Shown here one piece after another: positions 46,152 through 54,870 of a stretch of 64,000 bases of DNA. The stretch is taken from NCBI RefSeq assembly GCF_000744285.1, contig NZ_JQLQ01000002.1, positions 558,001 through 622,000 on the forward strand, given 5' to 3'. The DNA is from Carnobacterium pleistocenium FTR1. GTDB lineage: Bacteria > Bacillota > Bacilli > Lactobacillales > Carnobacteriaceae. Each line of letters begins with the position of its first letter. Position 1 is the stretch's first letter. Position numbers and translations under genes: made by a program. The notes below the pieces were generated by a model that saw nothing but the letters and a program-made list of their open reading frames with translations, had not been told where the DNA came from and did no database searches.

Positions 46152-47060
46152 TTAATCATTACTTTTTATAATTTCGGGAGCTTTAGCTGAATCCAGCTTA
46201 TCATCTAATGCAAGTTGGATTGCGTGTGCTACCCCATGATTATTGTTGCTGGTCGTGCGGTACTTAGCATATGTTTTGACTTCTTCTTCAGCATTTTCCA
46301 TGGCAAAACTGTATCCTGCTACTTTTAGCATTGATACATCATTGAAGTTATCCCCTAATGTCATAATATTTTCAAGCGGGATATTCAACTTTTTTGCAGC
46401 TGCTTCAAGAGCAATCCCTTTTTGGGCATTAATATTATTGATTTCAATGTTATTGACAAAGGAAGCTGTAATAGCAAGATTTCCTGATTTTTCAAGTTCT
46501 GTTGAAAGTGGTCCAAGTACTTTACGACCATCATCACTAAACGCGATAATTTTTAAAATTTCAATAGATTCATCGTGGACAAGTTGGTCATAATCCTCAA
46601 CATAATTGATATTCATGATTTCTAAACGAGCTGCTGCTAAAACTACTGCCATTTTGTAAGTAGTATCTGGATTCGTTTCATACAATAAAGAAGCAACGGA
46701 TTCGATACGTTTCGATTTATTGTCTGAATAGATTCCGTTCGATGTGGTCATTTCACAATAAAGATTTCTTTCTTTGATTTCGGATACGATTTCGTGTACC
46801 GTTTTTTTGTCAATGCCAATATTTTGAATAACTTGACCTTCTTCATTGTAAACCTGAGCCCCATTAAGAGTGATAAATGAACAATTTATACCTACTTCTT
46901 TAAGTAACGGTTGTGCTTCTGTAAACCCTCGTCCTGTAGCCACCATAAAATGAATGCCTTGTTTCATAGCTTCTTTAATGGCTTTGGTATTTGTTTCAGA
47001 AACTTTCATCTTCTCGTTTAATAATGTTCCATCCATATCAGATACAATAAGCTCTATCAT
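46152..47060 (-). CDS. Cof-type HAD phosphatase
   Basis: A 302-residue HAD phosphatase with a C2B cap, of the Cof/YidA group that removes phosphate from sugar phosphates, FMN or PLP. Motif I DMDGTLL begins at Asp8, and motif IV GDNFNDVSML is near 250. GGGAGGA precedes ATG 47060 better than the extension at 47075. Substrate not predictable. Confidence 0.9.
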   Translation of the reverse strand: MIELIVSDMDGTLLNEKMKVSETNTKAIKEAMKQGIHFMVATGRGFTEAQPLLKEVGINCSFITLNGAQVYNEEGQVIQNIGIDKKTVHEIVSEIKERNLYCEMTTSNGIYSDNKSKRIESVASLLYETNPDTTYKMAVVLAAARLEIMNINYVEDYDQLVHDESIEILKIIAFSDDGRKVLGPLSTELEKSGNLAITASFVNNIEINNINAQKGIALEAAAKKLNIPLENIMTLGDNFNDVSMLKVAGYSFAMENAEEEVKTYAKYRTTSNNNHGVAHAIQLALDDKLDSAKAPEIIKSND

Positions 47061-47267
47061 TTTTGTTCCTCCCAAGATTTGTTTGTATTACTAATTTTAC
47101 CATTAATAGTAAGAAAATAAACGCATAAAGCCTTTTTTATTATGATTTTTCAAAATTAAGAAGCTATAGAAAGTTAGAAATCAAACCAAAAGATAGCACT
47201 TGTTAGAAAGTGGGAATTCTTGTAGGATAGAAATAAAGTCTGTTAAAAAGACAAGGAGGAAAGTGTA

Positions 47268-47948
47268 GTGACCTTACCTGTAGAAAATGATTGGCTACCA
47301 ATTTTGCAAGAACAAATGCTTACATCCTCTTATCAGTCATTGAAACAATTCCTGGCACATGAGTATCAAGAAACGGTGGTTTATCCAGAAATGCATCATA
47401 TTTGGCAAGCCTTTGAATGGACTCCTTATCATGAAGTGAAAGTAGTGATTTTAGGACAAGATCCTTATCATGGACCGCATCAAGCTCATGGATTGAGTTT
47501 TTCTGTTTTACCAAATGTGAAAATTCCACCCTCATTAGTTAATATATATAAAGAATTAGAGAGTGATTTAGGGATACCTCCTGCAAACCATGGCTATTTG
47601 GAAGCTTGGGCTAAACAAGGTGTATTGTTGTTAAATACTGTTTTAACGGTTCAAAAAGGACAAGCTCACTCACATAAAGGGAAGGGATGGGAAGTGCTGA
47701 CGGATGCCGTTATTAAAAAATTGAGCGATCGAGACCAACCGATGGTATTTATTTTGTGGGGGACCCCTTCGATAAAGAAAAGAATATTGATCGATGAAAC
47801 CAAACATGTTGTGCTGACTTCTGTTCATCCAAGTCCTTTATCAGCTTATCGCGGCTTCTTTGGGTCAAAACCATTTTCTAGGGCGAATGAGGCGTTGACC
47901 CAGTTTGGAGAAACCCCCATTGACTGGAAATTGCCAGATTCTGTTTAA
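47268..47948 (+). CDS. ung: Uracil-DNA glycosylase
   Basis: A 226-residue family 1 enzyme that removes uracil from DNA. The catalytic water-activating motif GQDPYHG (Asp65, His68) and the second loop HPSPLSAYRG (His187) are intact, and length is normal. The start is GTG 47268 with AAGGAGGA 7 bases before. The last 121 bp from 47831 through three bases past the stop recur near-identically at 61000-61120, at the other end of the citrate locus. The gene itself is whole. Confidence 0.96.
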   Translation: MTLPVENDWLPILQEQMLTSSYQSLKQFLAHEYQETVVYPEMHHIWQAFEWTPYHEVKVVILGQDPYHGPHQAHGLSFSVLPNVKIPPSLVNIYKELESDLGIPPANHGYLEAWAKQGVLLLNTVLTVQKGQAHSHKGKGWEVLTDAVIKKLSDRDQPMVFILWGTPSIKKRILIDETKHVVLTSVHPSPLSAYRGFFGSKPFSRANEALTQFGETPIDWKLPDSV

Positions 47949-47951
47949 TAA
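47831..47951 (+). repeat. Left copy of the 121-bp direct repeat (ung 3' end)
   Basis: The final 39 codons of ung, its stop and three more bases match 61000-61120 in the same direction with one mismatch (T at 47838 against A at 61007). Similarity ends sharply on both sides. It is a candidate attachment or integration site (attL). Confidence 0.93.
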
Positions 47952-48008
47952 ATAAGATCAAATAGGATCTTTTCTGTAAAAAGTAATCCTGCAAGTATAA
48001 GTAAATTG

Positions 48009-48055
48009 AAAAAGATAAATGCAAAGTAATTTTCTTAATTTGTATTTATCTTTTT
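48009..48055. promoter_or_regulatory. 17-bp hairpin between ung and the GntR gene
   Basis: AAAAAGATAAATGCAAA and TTTGTATTTATCTTTTT pair with one G-T pair around 13 bases, followed by T residues. It may end ung transcripts. The half-site TTTGCATTTA recurs at 48058-48067, so TAAATGCAAA-type elements occur three times and may be sites of the adjacent GntR regulator. Confidence 0.6.
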
Positions 48056-48084
48056 AATTTGCATTTAAAGGTTTCAATTAAAGA

Positions 48085-48134
48085 TAGAATATAATTTTGT
48101 GGTGCTTTATAATAAAAGGAAGTAACCGTTTTAA
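48085..48134 (+). promoter_or_regulatory. Predicted promoter and cre-like site of the regulator gene
   Basis: TAGAAT and TATAAT (48108-48113) are 17 bases apart. Read on the minus strand, 48121-48134 is TTAAAACGGTTACT, which matches 12 of 14 positions of the CcpA site TGWAANCGNTNWCA. It lies at the start of the transcript. Confidence 0.45.
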
Positions 48135-48168
48135 AAATAAGGGAAATTAAAGCATTTGGGGGAGTACC

Positions 48169-48858
48169 ATGGAGGATTATATTGGAGAAATTATAAGATT
48201 TACAGATATGAAACAACATAAGACTTTAAATGAAATTGTTTTTGAAGGTATACGGAAGGCTATTATTAAAGGCATTCTTCCAATTGGGGAAAGAATTAAT
48301 GAAAAAGAATATGCTGAACGCATGAATATTAGTAGGACACCTATTAGAGAAGCCTTAAATCGATTAGAAAAAGAAGGACTCGTTGAATGTATCCCGCATT
48401 ATGGAGTTATCGTAAAAAAAATTACAATTGATGATGCTAAAGAAATCTATCAAATCCGTAAAGCATTAGATATTCTTGCAACTAAGAATGCAATGAAATT
48501 AATGACAAAAAAACAATTTGAAGAATTAAGAAATCTTTTAGAAGAAACAGAAAAATTAAATGAACAGAATGAAGATCTTGATGTAGTCATTAAATTGTTT
48601 TCCGAATTCAATGGAAAAATTTATCAATATAGTCACATGCCAAGGCTAACGAATATGGTAACTAAGTTGAGAGAATATTTAATGCGATTTAGGGATATTT
48701 CTTTAAGGGGAGAAGAACGTAGAAAAAAAGCTCTTAGTGAACATTGGATGATTTATCGCGCTATGTGTAACCAAGATGAAACACAGGTCAATATGATTAT
48801 TAAAGAACATTTAAGCTATTCTGAAAAATTTATTATAAAAGAAATGGAAAAACAATAA
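48169..48858 (+). CDS. citO: GntR/FCD transcriptional regulator of citrate genes
   Basis: A 229-residue regulator with an N-terminal winged helix (about 18-80; ISRTPIREALNRLEKEGLVE is the recognition region) and a C-terminal helical FCD ligand-binding domain. It resembles CitO of Enterococcus faecalis, which binds citrate and activates the cit operons. GGGGGAG precedes the ATG. citG follows by one base. Name given by context and family, not by direct comparison. Confidence 0.85.
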   Translation: MEDYIGEIIRFTDMKQHKTLNEIVFEGIRKAIIKGILPIGERINEKEYAERMNISRTPIREALNRLEKEGLVECIPHYGVIVKKITIDDAKEIYQIRKALDILATKNAMKLMTKKQFEELRNLLEETEKLNEQNEDLDVVIKLFSEFNGKIYQYSHMPRLTNMVTKLREYLMRFRDISLRGEERRKKALSEHWMIYRAMCNQDETQVNMIIKEHLSYSEKFIIKEMEKQ

Positions 48859-48859
48859 A

Positions 48860-49786
48860 ATGGAAAAAATACAAATGGATGCCTCTATTTCAAACAATAT
48901 AGAATTAAATCAGATAGCAATTCAACTAGCAAAGTATGCTCAGCAAGCAATACTTTATGAAGCGGTCCTTTCTCCAAAGCCAGGTCTAGTTGATGCAGTA
49001 GATAATGGGTCACACACAGATATGACTATTTATACTTTTTTAGATAGTTCTTCTAGTCTTTTTAAAGGATTTGTCCAGTTTGCTCAAATCGGACTTTCTT
49101 GGAAAAGCACATCAAAAGAATTATTAAAAGCGATACGTCCTGTTGGAGTAGAAGCTGAAAAGCAAATGTTTGAAGAAACAAATGGAATCAATACACATAA
49201 AGGAATCATTTTTTCAATGGGCTTATTTTTAGCTGCAGCAGGAAAAGTTTATCAGGAATCAAAAAAAAAGACTGATAAATTAGGAAGGTTTTCAGAACAA
49301 GATACAGATAAGATTTTTAAAGAGATTTTAAGAATGACAGTGGGACTAGTTTCGAATGATTTTAAAACTATAAAAGCCAAAAAAAAATTGACAAATGGAG
49401 AGAAATTGTATGTGGAATATGGAATAACAGGAATTCGAGGAGAAGCAGAGAATGGGTATCCCGTAGTAAGAAGGCTTGCTTTACCTCAATTAAGAAAAAC
49501 TAAGTGTGAAGAATCTACACAAGTACGCTTATTAGATGTCTTATATCAGCTGATGGCCTTCTCAGAAGACTCAAATATTTTACATCGTGCTGGAATAGAA
49601 GGATTAGAGTATGTACAGCAAGAAGCTGAAAAATTTATAAAAGATGGGTCTATGAAACAGATTAAAGCATTTGAAAGAGTTAGAAAAATGAACAAACAAT
49701 TTGTTAGTAAACAGATCAGCCCAGGCGGAAGTGCAGATTTACTTAGCGTAACATTATTTCTTGGGAAATTAGAGGGTATCATCTAG
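48860..49786 (+). CDS. citG: Triphosphoribosyl-dephospho-CoA synthase
   Basis: A 308-residue enzyme that makes 2'-(5''-triphosphoribosyl)-3'-dephospho-CoA from ATP and dephospho-CoA, the precursor of the citrate lyase prosthetic group. Family segments SPKPGLVDAVDNGSHTDM and GVEAEKQMFEETNGINTHKG are intact. The start is one base after the regulator's stop, so translation is coupled. CitX, encoded downstream, attaches the product to CitD. Confidence 0.93.
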   Translation: MEKIQMDASISNNIELNQIAIQLAKYAQQAILYEAVLSPKPGLVDAVDNGSHTDMTIYTFLDSSSSLFKGFVQFAQIGLSWKSTSKELLKAIRPVGVEAEKQMFEETNGINTHKGIIFSMGLFLAAAGKVYQESKKKTDKLGRFSEQDTDKIFKEILRMTVGLVSNDFKTIKAKKKLTNGEKLYVEYGITGIRGEAENGYPVVRRLALPQLRKTKCEESTQVRLLDVLYQLMAFSEDSNILHRAGIEGLEYVQQEAEKFIKDGSMKQIKAFERVRKMNKQFVSKQISPGGSADLLSVTLFLGKLEGII

Positions 49787-49817
49787 TAAGATTAACAAGG
49801 AGTTTTAAGTATAATTT

Positions 49818-49875
49818 AAAAGCCTCATTAAAATGATGAATTTCTAAATTCATTCATCATTTTAATGAGGCTTTT
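49818..49875 (+). terminator. Terminator after citG
   Basis: A perfect 24-bp stem begins AAAAGCCTCATTAAAATGAT and ends in TTTT. It separates the regulator unit from the main operon. Confidence 0.88.
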
Positions 49876-50033
49876 ATATGCTGAATTTCAGTATGAGTTA
49901 ATAATTATACACTATCTTATTTAAGATTAAAAGAAAAATTGAGGACTTTCAATGTACTTGTATTTCTTTTCGTGTGTATTGATTATTTATGCTGTGTTTC
50001 TGTTTTTTCTTGTGTGTATAGGCTAAAACGGAT

Positions 50034-50061
50034 TGTTGAAAGCGGTTAATTATACTATACT
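50034..50061 (+). promoter_or_regulatory. Promoter of the citrate operon with a cre-like site
   Basis: TTGTTG and TATACT boxes are 16 bases apart. TGAAAGCGGTTAAT at 50037-50050 matches 12 of 14 positions of the CcpA consensus and overlaps the -35 box and spacer, as expected for catabolite repression. The rest of 49880-50102 shows no gene. Confidence 0.6.
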
Positions 50062-50102
50062 TTTAATGTGATCACGTATAAAAATTAAAGGAGTGTATAA
50101 GG

Positions 50103-51419
50103 ATGATAACATTTTTTTCTTACGCTATGATAGTTGTTTTTATGTTTTTAATCATTAGAAAGAAATTAACACCATTTTCAGCATTAGTTTTGGTGCCAGT
50201 TATTTTTGGAGCTGTAGGAGCTATTTTTGGTATTTTCCCTAAATCAATTGGAGATATGGCATTACAAGGTATTCAAGATACTTCAACAACCGGAATTATG
50301 TTGTTATTTGCCATTTTATATTTTTCAATTATGTTAAATACTGGGTTGTTTGATCCAGTGACAAATTTTGTTATCCGAGTTTCTAAAGGAGATCCCGTAA
50401 AGATACTTATAGGGACTGCAATTGTTGCTGCAATGGTATCACTAAATGGTGATGGAACAACGACTACTTTAATAACTTGTACGGCCTTCCTTCCAATTTA
50501 CAAAAAACTAAATTTAAAAATTATGAATTTTGCTGTAATTGTTATTTTGATGAATACTATCATGAATCTTCTTCCTTGGGGAGGTCCTACTGCACGTGTA
50601 ATTGCTGTACTAGGAATTAATGAACAAGGTATTTTAAGAGCCCTTATGCCTGGAATGATCGCCGCAATCATTTATATGATCGGCGTTGCTTACTATATGG
50701 GACTTAAGGAACGAAAACGATTAGGTATTCAAGTAATGTCAGAAACAGAATTATTAGCTCTAACTACAACATCTACTCCTGAAGAAGAAGCATTGAAGCG
50801 TCCAGATAAAATTTGGATCAATGCTATTCTGACATTTGTACTTATTGCTATGCTAATGGCTGGAACGTTCCCTTCTGCAGTGTTGTTTTTAGTAGGAACA
50901 GTTTTAGCGCTAGTAATTAACTATAGAAGTTTAAAAGAACAAAAACAACGGATTCAAGTAAATGCTGGTGATGCAGTTCAAGTAGTTATTTTAGTATTGG
51001 CAGCTGGTATCTTCATGGGTATCTTTACAGGTACTGGAATGGCAGATGCCTTGGCATATAATTTAGCTACCATTATTCCAGAAAGCTGGGGGAATTATTG
51101 GGGATTGATTGTTGCTGTTATCTCAGCTCCGGGGACCTTCTTCTTATCAAATGATGCTTTTTACTTCGGTGTACTACCTATTCTAGCTGAAGCAGGAGCG
51201 AAATATGGATTTACAGTGCAAGAAATAGGAGTAGCTTCACTTCTAGGACAAGCATTCCATTTACTAAGTCCGCTGGTAGCCTTTATATACTTACTACTTA
51301 ATTTAACTGGATTAGAAATGGGAGGATGGCAAAAAGAATCAGCTAAGTGGGCAATTGGCATCTTCGTTATCTTTATCGTCGTATCTGGTGTTACAAGTGC
51401 AGTTCCTTTAATAAAATAA
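50103..51419 (+). CDS. CitMHS family citrate transporter
   Basis: A 438-residue membrane protein with about twelve helices, in the CitMHS family that takes up citrate complexed with a divalent metal plus protons. Family segments LNGDGTTTTLITCTAFLPIY and NLLPWGGPTARV are clear. GGAG precedes ATG 50103. It is first in the main operon, matching CitH of E. faecalis. Which metal (Ca2+, Mg2+ or others) cannot be told. Confidence 0.92.
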   Translation: MITFFSYAMIVVFMFLIIRKKLTPFSALVLVPVIFGAVGAIFGIFPKSIGDMALQGIQDTSTTGIMLLFAILYFSIMLNTGLFDPVTNFVIRVSKGDPVKILIGTAIVAAMVSLNGDGTTTTLITCTAFLPIYKKLNLKIMNFAVIVILMNTIMNLLPWGGPTARVIAVLGINEQGILRALMPGMIAAIIYMIGVAYYMGLKERKRLGIQVMSETELLALTTTSTPEEEALKRPDKIWINAILTFVLIAMLMAGTFPSAVLFLVGTVLALVINYRSLKEQKQRIQVNAGDAVQVVILVLAAGIFMGIFTGTGMADALAYNLATIIPESWGNYWGLIVAVISAPGTFFLSNDAFYFGVLPILAEAGAKYGFTVQEIGVASLLGQAFHLLSPLVAFIYLLLNLTGLEMGGWQKESAKWAIGIFVIFIVVSGVTSAVPLIK

Positions 51420-51513
51420 ACATGAAAAAAACAGTATAAACAGTAAAAAAAACGTAGCAGGTACGAAAACATAATACAATGAATGTATTAAGTAATAGAG
51501 TAGGAGGGTAGGG

Positions 51514-51732
51514 ATGGGATTCCTAAGTAGCATCAAAAAAATGTTTGACAAGCAGCCAGAAGAAGCAAATGCTAATTCAATTAATGTAAGAAATAATGAA
51601 GTTGCAGAATATACTGGACTACCAATGTCAAAAAAAGAAAAAGAAATAGTAGCTGTCATTTGTTCAGCAGGTGCAGCAAAAAATTATAAAGATAGTGAAT
51701 TTACAATTAAGAAAATAATAAAAACTAAATAA
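51514..51732 (+). CDS. oadH: OadH-like accessory subunit of oxaloacetate decarboxylase
   Basis: A 72-residue hydrophilic protein. The C-terminal half, SKKEKEIVAVICSAGAAKNYKDSEFTIKKI in nature, resembles the short conserved segment found at the end of OadG-like or OadH proteins (split here to avoid quoting more). It precedes oadD and oadB as OadH does in the E. faecalis cit cluster, where it is needed for the membrane complex. AGGAGGG precedes the ATG. Assignment rests on position, size and weak motif similarity. Confidence 0.65.
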   Translation: MGFLSSIKKMFDKQPEEANANSINVRNNEVAEYTGLPMSKKEKEIVAVICSAGAAKNYKDSEFTIKKIIKTK

Positions 51733-51752
51733 TAAGAAATGAGGCTACATAA

Positions 51753-52136
51753 ATGTTGAGAAAATTTAAAATAAACATTAACGATAAATCTTATGATGTA
51801 GAAATGGAAGAAATGGGAACTCCGCAACAAAATTTAGATACAGCATCAGCGCCACAAATTAACACTATGCCAGCAAGCTCAGCAGTAGCTACATTAGCAC
51901 CAACTTCTACAAATTTTGGAGAAGGAGAGCCTACCCTAGCTCCAATGCCAGGAACAATTATTGATATACGAGTAAAAGTTGGAGATCAAATCGTAGAAAA
52001 TCAAGTATTACTAGTGTTAGAAGCTATGAAAATGGAAAATGAAATTGTGGCAACAAAGAGCGGAACCGTTGCAGCTTTACATGTAATAAAAGGAGAAGCA
52101 ATTGATGTAGGAAACCCTATGATAACAATTGTTTAA
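51753..52136 (+). CDS. oadD: Biotin carrier subunit of oxaloacetate decarboxylase
   Basis: A 127-residue biotinyl carrier. The C-terminal lipoyl-like domain holds the biotinylation site EAMKME, with Lys93, after an Ala/Pro/Thr-rich linker at about 28-60. It carries CO2 from OadA to OadB. It follows oadH by 20 bp and precedes oadB by 15 bp. A stand-alone carrier explains why OadA below lacks its own biotin domain. Confidence 0.92.
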   Translation: MLRKFKININDKSYDVEMEEMGTPQQNLDTASAPQINTMPASSAVATLAPTSTNFGEGEPTLAPMPGTIIDIRVKVGDQIVENQVLLVLEAMKMENEIVATKSGTVAALHVIKGEAIDVGNPMITIV

Positions 52137-52151
52137 TAGAGGAGCGATAAA

Positions 52152-53273
52152 ATGGACACGTTATTAGCAGGTATTACATCTATTACATTTGGACAAATCG
52201 TTATGATGGCCATTGGTGGTCTACTGATGTACTTAGGAATAAGAAAAGAATATGAGCCAACTCTTTTAGTCCCAATGGGATTAGGAGCAATCTTAGTAAA
52301 TTTCCCTGGATCTGGATTAGTTACTCAGGTTTCAAATGGAATAGAGACAGAAGGAGTACTAGACTTACTATTTGATTTCGGTATCTCAACTGAACTGTTT
52401 CCCTTACTAATTTTTATTGGAATTGGAGCAATGATTGATTTTGGTCCGCTTTTACAAAAACCATTTATGTTTTTATTTGGTGCTGCAGCACAATTCGGTA
52501 TCTTCTTCACTATTATAGTAGCTGTTTTATTTGGATTTAATTTAGAACAAGCTGCATCTATTGGTGTTATCGGTGCTGCGGATGGTCCAACATCTATCTT
52601 TGTTGCAAACCAACTAGCACCGGATTTAATTGGCCCTATTACGATTGCTGCCTATTCTTACATGGCTTTAGTTCCAATCATTCAACCTATAGCTATTAAA
52701 GCAGTGACCACAAAAAAAGAACGACAAATACGAATGGAATATAAAGCTGAAAGTGTATCAAGAATGACGAAAATAGTCTTTCCATTAGTAGTAATAGTAA
52801 TATCAGGTTTGATTGCTCCAGTATCCTTACCTTTAGTTGGATTTCTAATGTTTGGGAATCTTCTTAGAGAATGTGGCGTATTAAATCGATTAAGTCAAAC
52901 CGCACAAAATGAATTAGTAAATCTAGTTTCTATTCTATTAGGTTTAACAATTGCATCAAAAATGACTGCTGATCAGTTTTTAAATATCCAAACGCTAATG
53001 ATTATTGCATTTGGACTAGTAGCATTTGTGATGGATACGATTGGAGGAGTATTATTCGCAAAATTATTAAATGTATTTAGAAAAGAAAAAATTAATCCAA
53101 TGATTGGTGGTGCGGGAATTTCCGCATTTCCAATGTCAAGTCGCGTAGTTCAAAAAATGGCAACACAAGAAGATCCACAAAACTTTATCTTGATGTACTC
53201 TGTTGGAGCAAATGTATCAGGTCAAATAGCATCTGTTGTTGCTGGAGGACTTATTTTATCTTTCTTTGGATAA
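52152..53273 (+). CDS. oadB: Oxaloacetate decarboxylase Na+ pump, beta subunit
   Basis: A 373-residue membrane protein that decarboxylates carboxybiotin and exports Na+. The conserved AADGPTSIF segment holds Asp144, the counterpart of the ion-binding aspartate of the family, and GANVSGQIAS near the C-terminus holds Asn354. About nine helices are visible. GGAGCG precedes the ATG. It is the membrane core of the complex encoded here. Confidence 0.93.
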   Translation: MDTLLAGITSITFGQIVMMAIGGLLMYLGIRKEYEPTLLVPMGLGAILVNFPGSGLVTQVSNGIETEGVLDLLFDFGISTELFPLLIFIGIGAMIDFGPLLQKPFMFLFGAAAQFGIFFTIIVAVLFGFNLEQAASIGVIGAADGPTSIFVANQLAPDLIGPITIAAYSYMALVPIIQPIAIKAVTTKKERQIRMEYKAESVSRMTKIVFPLVVIVISGLIAPVSLPLVGFLMFGNLLRECGVLNRLSQTAQNELVNLVSILLGLTIASKMTADQFLNIQTLMIIAFGLVAFVMDTIGGVLFAKLLNVFRKEKINPMIGGAGISAFPMSSRVVQKMATQEDPQNFILMYSVGANVSGQIASVVAGGLILSFFG

Positions 53274-53282
53274 ATAGACAAA

Positions 53283-53314
53283 TGGTAAATAAGAGAAAAA
53301 AATGGTATTTACCA
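53283..53314 (+). promoter_or_regulatory. Intercistronic inverted repeat after oadB
   Basis: TGGTAAATA and TATTTACCA are perfect 9-bp arms around 14 bases. Without a T run it is more likely an mRNA-processing or stability hairpin than a terminator. Confidence 0.4.
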
Positions 53315-53336
53315 AAAGAAAAGAGGTTTGAAAGTT

Positions 53337-53471
53337 ATGTTATTCGATAATCCCCTAATTGTGCAAGCATTTGAAGTTATGGCTTTTGGTATGGGTGGAA
53401 CCTTCTTTGTTTTATTCATATTGTATTTGGCCAGTCTGTTATTATTAAAAATATTTCCAGCTAAAAAATAA
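53337..53471 (+). CDS. oadG: OadG-like gamma subunit, short
   Basis: A 44-residue protein too short for usual ORF thresholds. It has a single membrane helix (about 17-39) containing GMGGTFFVLFILYLASLLLL and a basic end (KIFPAKK), the layout of the membrane anchor of sodium-pump decarboxylase gamma subunits, though these are usually about 80 residues. AAAGAGG precedes the ATG by about 10 bases. It lies between oadB and citC in the operon, with no competing frame. The family call is an inference from topology and context. Confidence 0.62.
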   Translation: MLFDNPLIVQAFEVMAFGMGGTFFVLFILYLASLLLLKIFPAKK

Positions 53472-53518
53472 GATTTAAAATGAATAGTTCTTTTATGCTA
53501 GAAAGTAGGCAAGTGATA

Positions 53519-54556
53519 ATGTCCTATCAAGTAAGGCAATTGCTTATCAAACGTAATGAAAAAGATTACGAAAAATGGGGAAATTTCCTTATTCATGCAG
53601 ATATTCGTCCAGAAAAGAATGTCGATTACACAGTTGGGTTATTTGATGGAGATGAATTGATTGCAACTGGATCAACAGCAAAAAATGTTTTAAAATGCAT
53701 CGCCATTTGTAAAAAATATACAGGTGGTGGAGTTATTAATCAAATGGTTTCACATTTGATAAATGTTATTTTTGAAAATGGCGAATCAACTTGTTATGTC
53801 TACACTAAGCCAGAGTCTAAACAATCCTTTGAATATTTAGGTTTTAAAGAGTTAGCACGTGTTCCTGATGAATTAGTATTTATGGAAAAAGCTGTTTTTG
53901 GTTTTCAAGATTATTTGTTGAAGTTGCAAAGCCAAAAAAGAGAAGGGAAAAGGATAGCCGGCATCGTAATGAACGCTAACCCTTTTACGAAGGGGCATTT
54001 GTATTTAATTGAGAAGGCCGCACAAGAGAATGATGTGGTTCACTTGTTTGTCTTATCAGAGAATATTTCGGATTTTCCAACCCCAGTTCGAATAAAACTT
54101 GTTCAAGAGGGTGTAGTACATTTGGAAAATGTTTTTGTCCAGGAAACTGGAAACTATATGGTGTCGGCTGCAACTTTCCCTTCATATTTTTTAAAAGAAA
54201 AAAGTTCTGTCACAAAAATACAAGCAACCTTAGATGCCATTATCTTCAAAGATTCGATTGCTCCAATGCTAAATATCCATTATCGCTATGCGGGAGAGGA
54301 GCCTTTTTCTGTGGCAACTAATCTTTATAATGAAGCGATGAGAGAAGTCTTTGCGGATAAAATAAAACTTATTATTTTACCGCGAAAAAAGATAGAAGAT
54401 GAAGTGATCAGTGCATCGAGAGTAAGACGATTACTGGTGGAAGACAACCTGAAAGCAATTGAAAAACTCGTTCCAAAAAGTACTTTTAATTATCTAGTAT
54501 CAGAAGAAGGCAAAAAAATACAGGAAAAAATAAAGAAAAGGAGTGATTTTTTATGA
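53519..54556 (+). CDS. citC: Citrate lyase ligase
   Basis: A 345-residue enzyme that acetylates the prosthetic group of citrate lyase using ATP and acetate, switching the lyase on. An N-terminal GNAT-like region (about 1-125) is followed by a nucleotidyltransferase domain with the motif NPFTKGHLYLIEKA and the late segment ISASRVRRLL. Upstream ATG 53480 is in frame, but AAGTAGG lies 9 bases before ATG 53519 and family length favours it. It overlaps citD by 4 bp. Confidence 0.92.
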   Translation: MSYQVRQLLIKRNEKDYEKWGNFLIHADIRPEKNVDYTVGLFDGDELIATGSTAKNVLKCIAICKKYTGGGVINQMVSHLINVIFENGESTCYVYTKPESKQSFEYLGFKELARVPDELVFMEKAVFGFQDYLLKLQSQKREGKRIAGIVMNANPFTKGHLYLIEKAAQENDVVHLFVLSENISDFPTPVRIKLVQEGVVHLENVFVQETGNYMVSAATFPSYFLKEKSSVTKIQATLDAIIFKDSIAPMLNIHYRYAGEEPFSVATNLYNEAMREVFADKIKLIILPRKKIEDEVISASRVRRLLVEDNLKAIEKLVPKSTFNYLVSEEGKKIQEKIKKRSDFL

Positions 54557-54870
54557 CTTTACAAATTTCAAAACAGGCTATTGCCGGAACGTTAGAATCT
54601 TCAGATCTTCAAATTATTATTGATCAAAATGTTGGCAATGGTATTGATATTGAACTAAATAGCAGTGTCAAGAAACAATATGGCAAACAAATTGAAGCAG
54701 TAATTAAAGAAACGTTAGCAAATTTAGGCATAACAGAGGCTAAATTAGTTGTTGAAGATAGAGGGTCCTTGGATTGTACTGTCATCGCTCGAACAATTGC
54801 AGTAGTTCATCGCTCTTCTGGTATAACAGAAAATTATGACTGGGAGGGAATTGAAAAATGGAACGTTTAA
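54553..54870 (+). CDS. citD: Citrate lyase acyl carrier (gamma) subunit
   Basis: A 105-residue acyl carrier protein of citrate lyase. The prosthetic group attaches to a serine in AIAGTLESSD, at residue 16 or 17, the same place as in other CitD proteins. The start overlaps the citC stop (ATGA) and the end overlaps the citE start by 13 bp, which points to tight translational coupling and subunit balance. Confidence 0.95.
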   Translation: MTLQISKQAIAGTLESSDLQIIIDQNVGNGIDIELNSSVKKQYGKQIEAVIKETLANLGITEAKLVVEDRGSLDCTVIARTIAVVHRSSGITENYDWEGIEKWNV

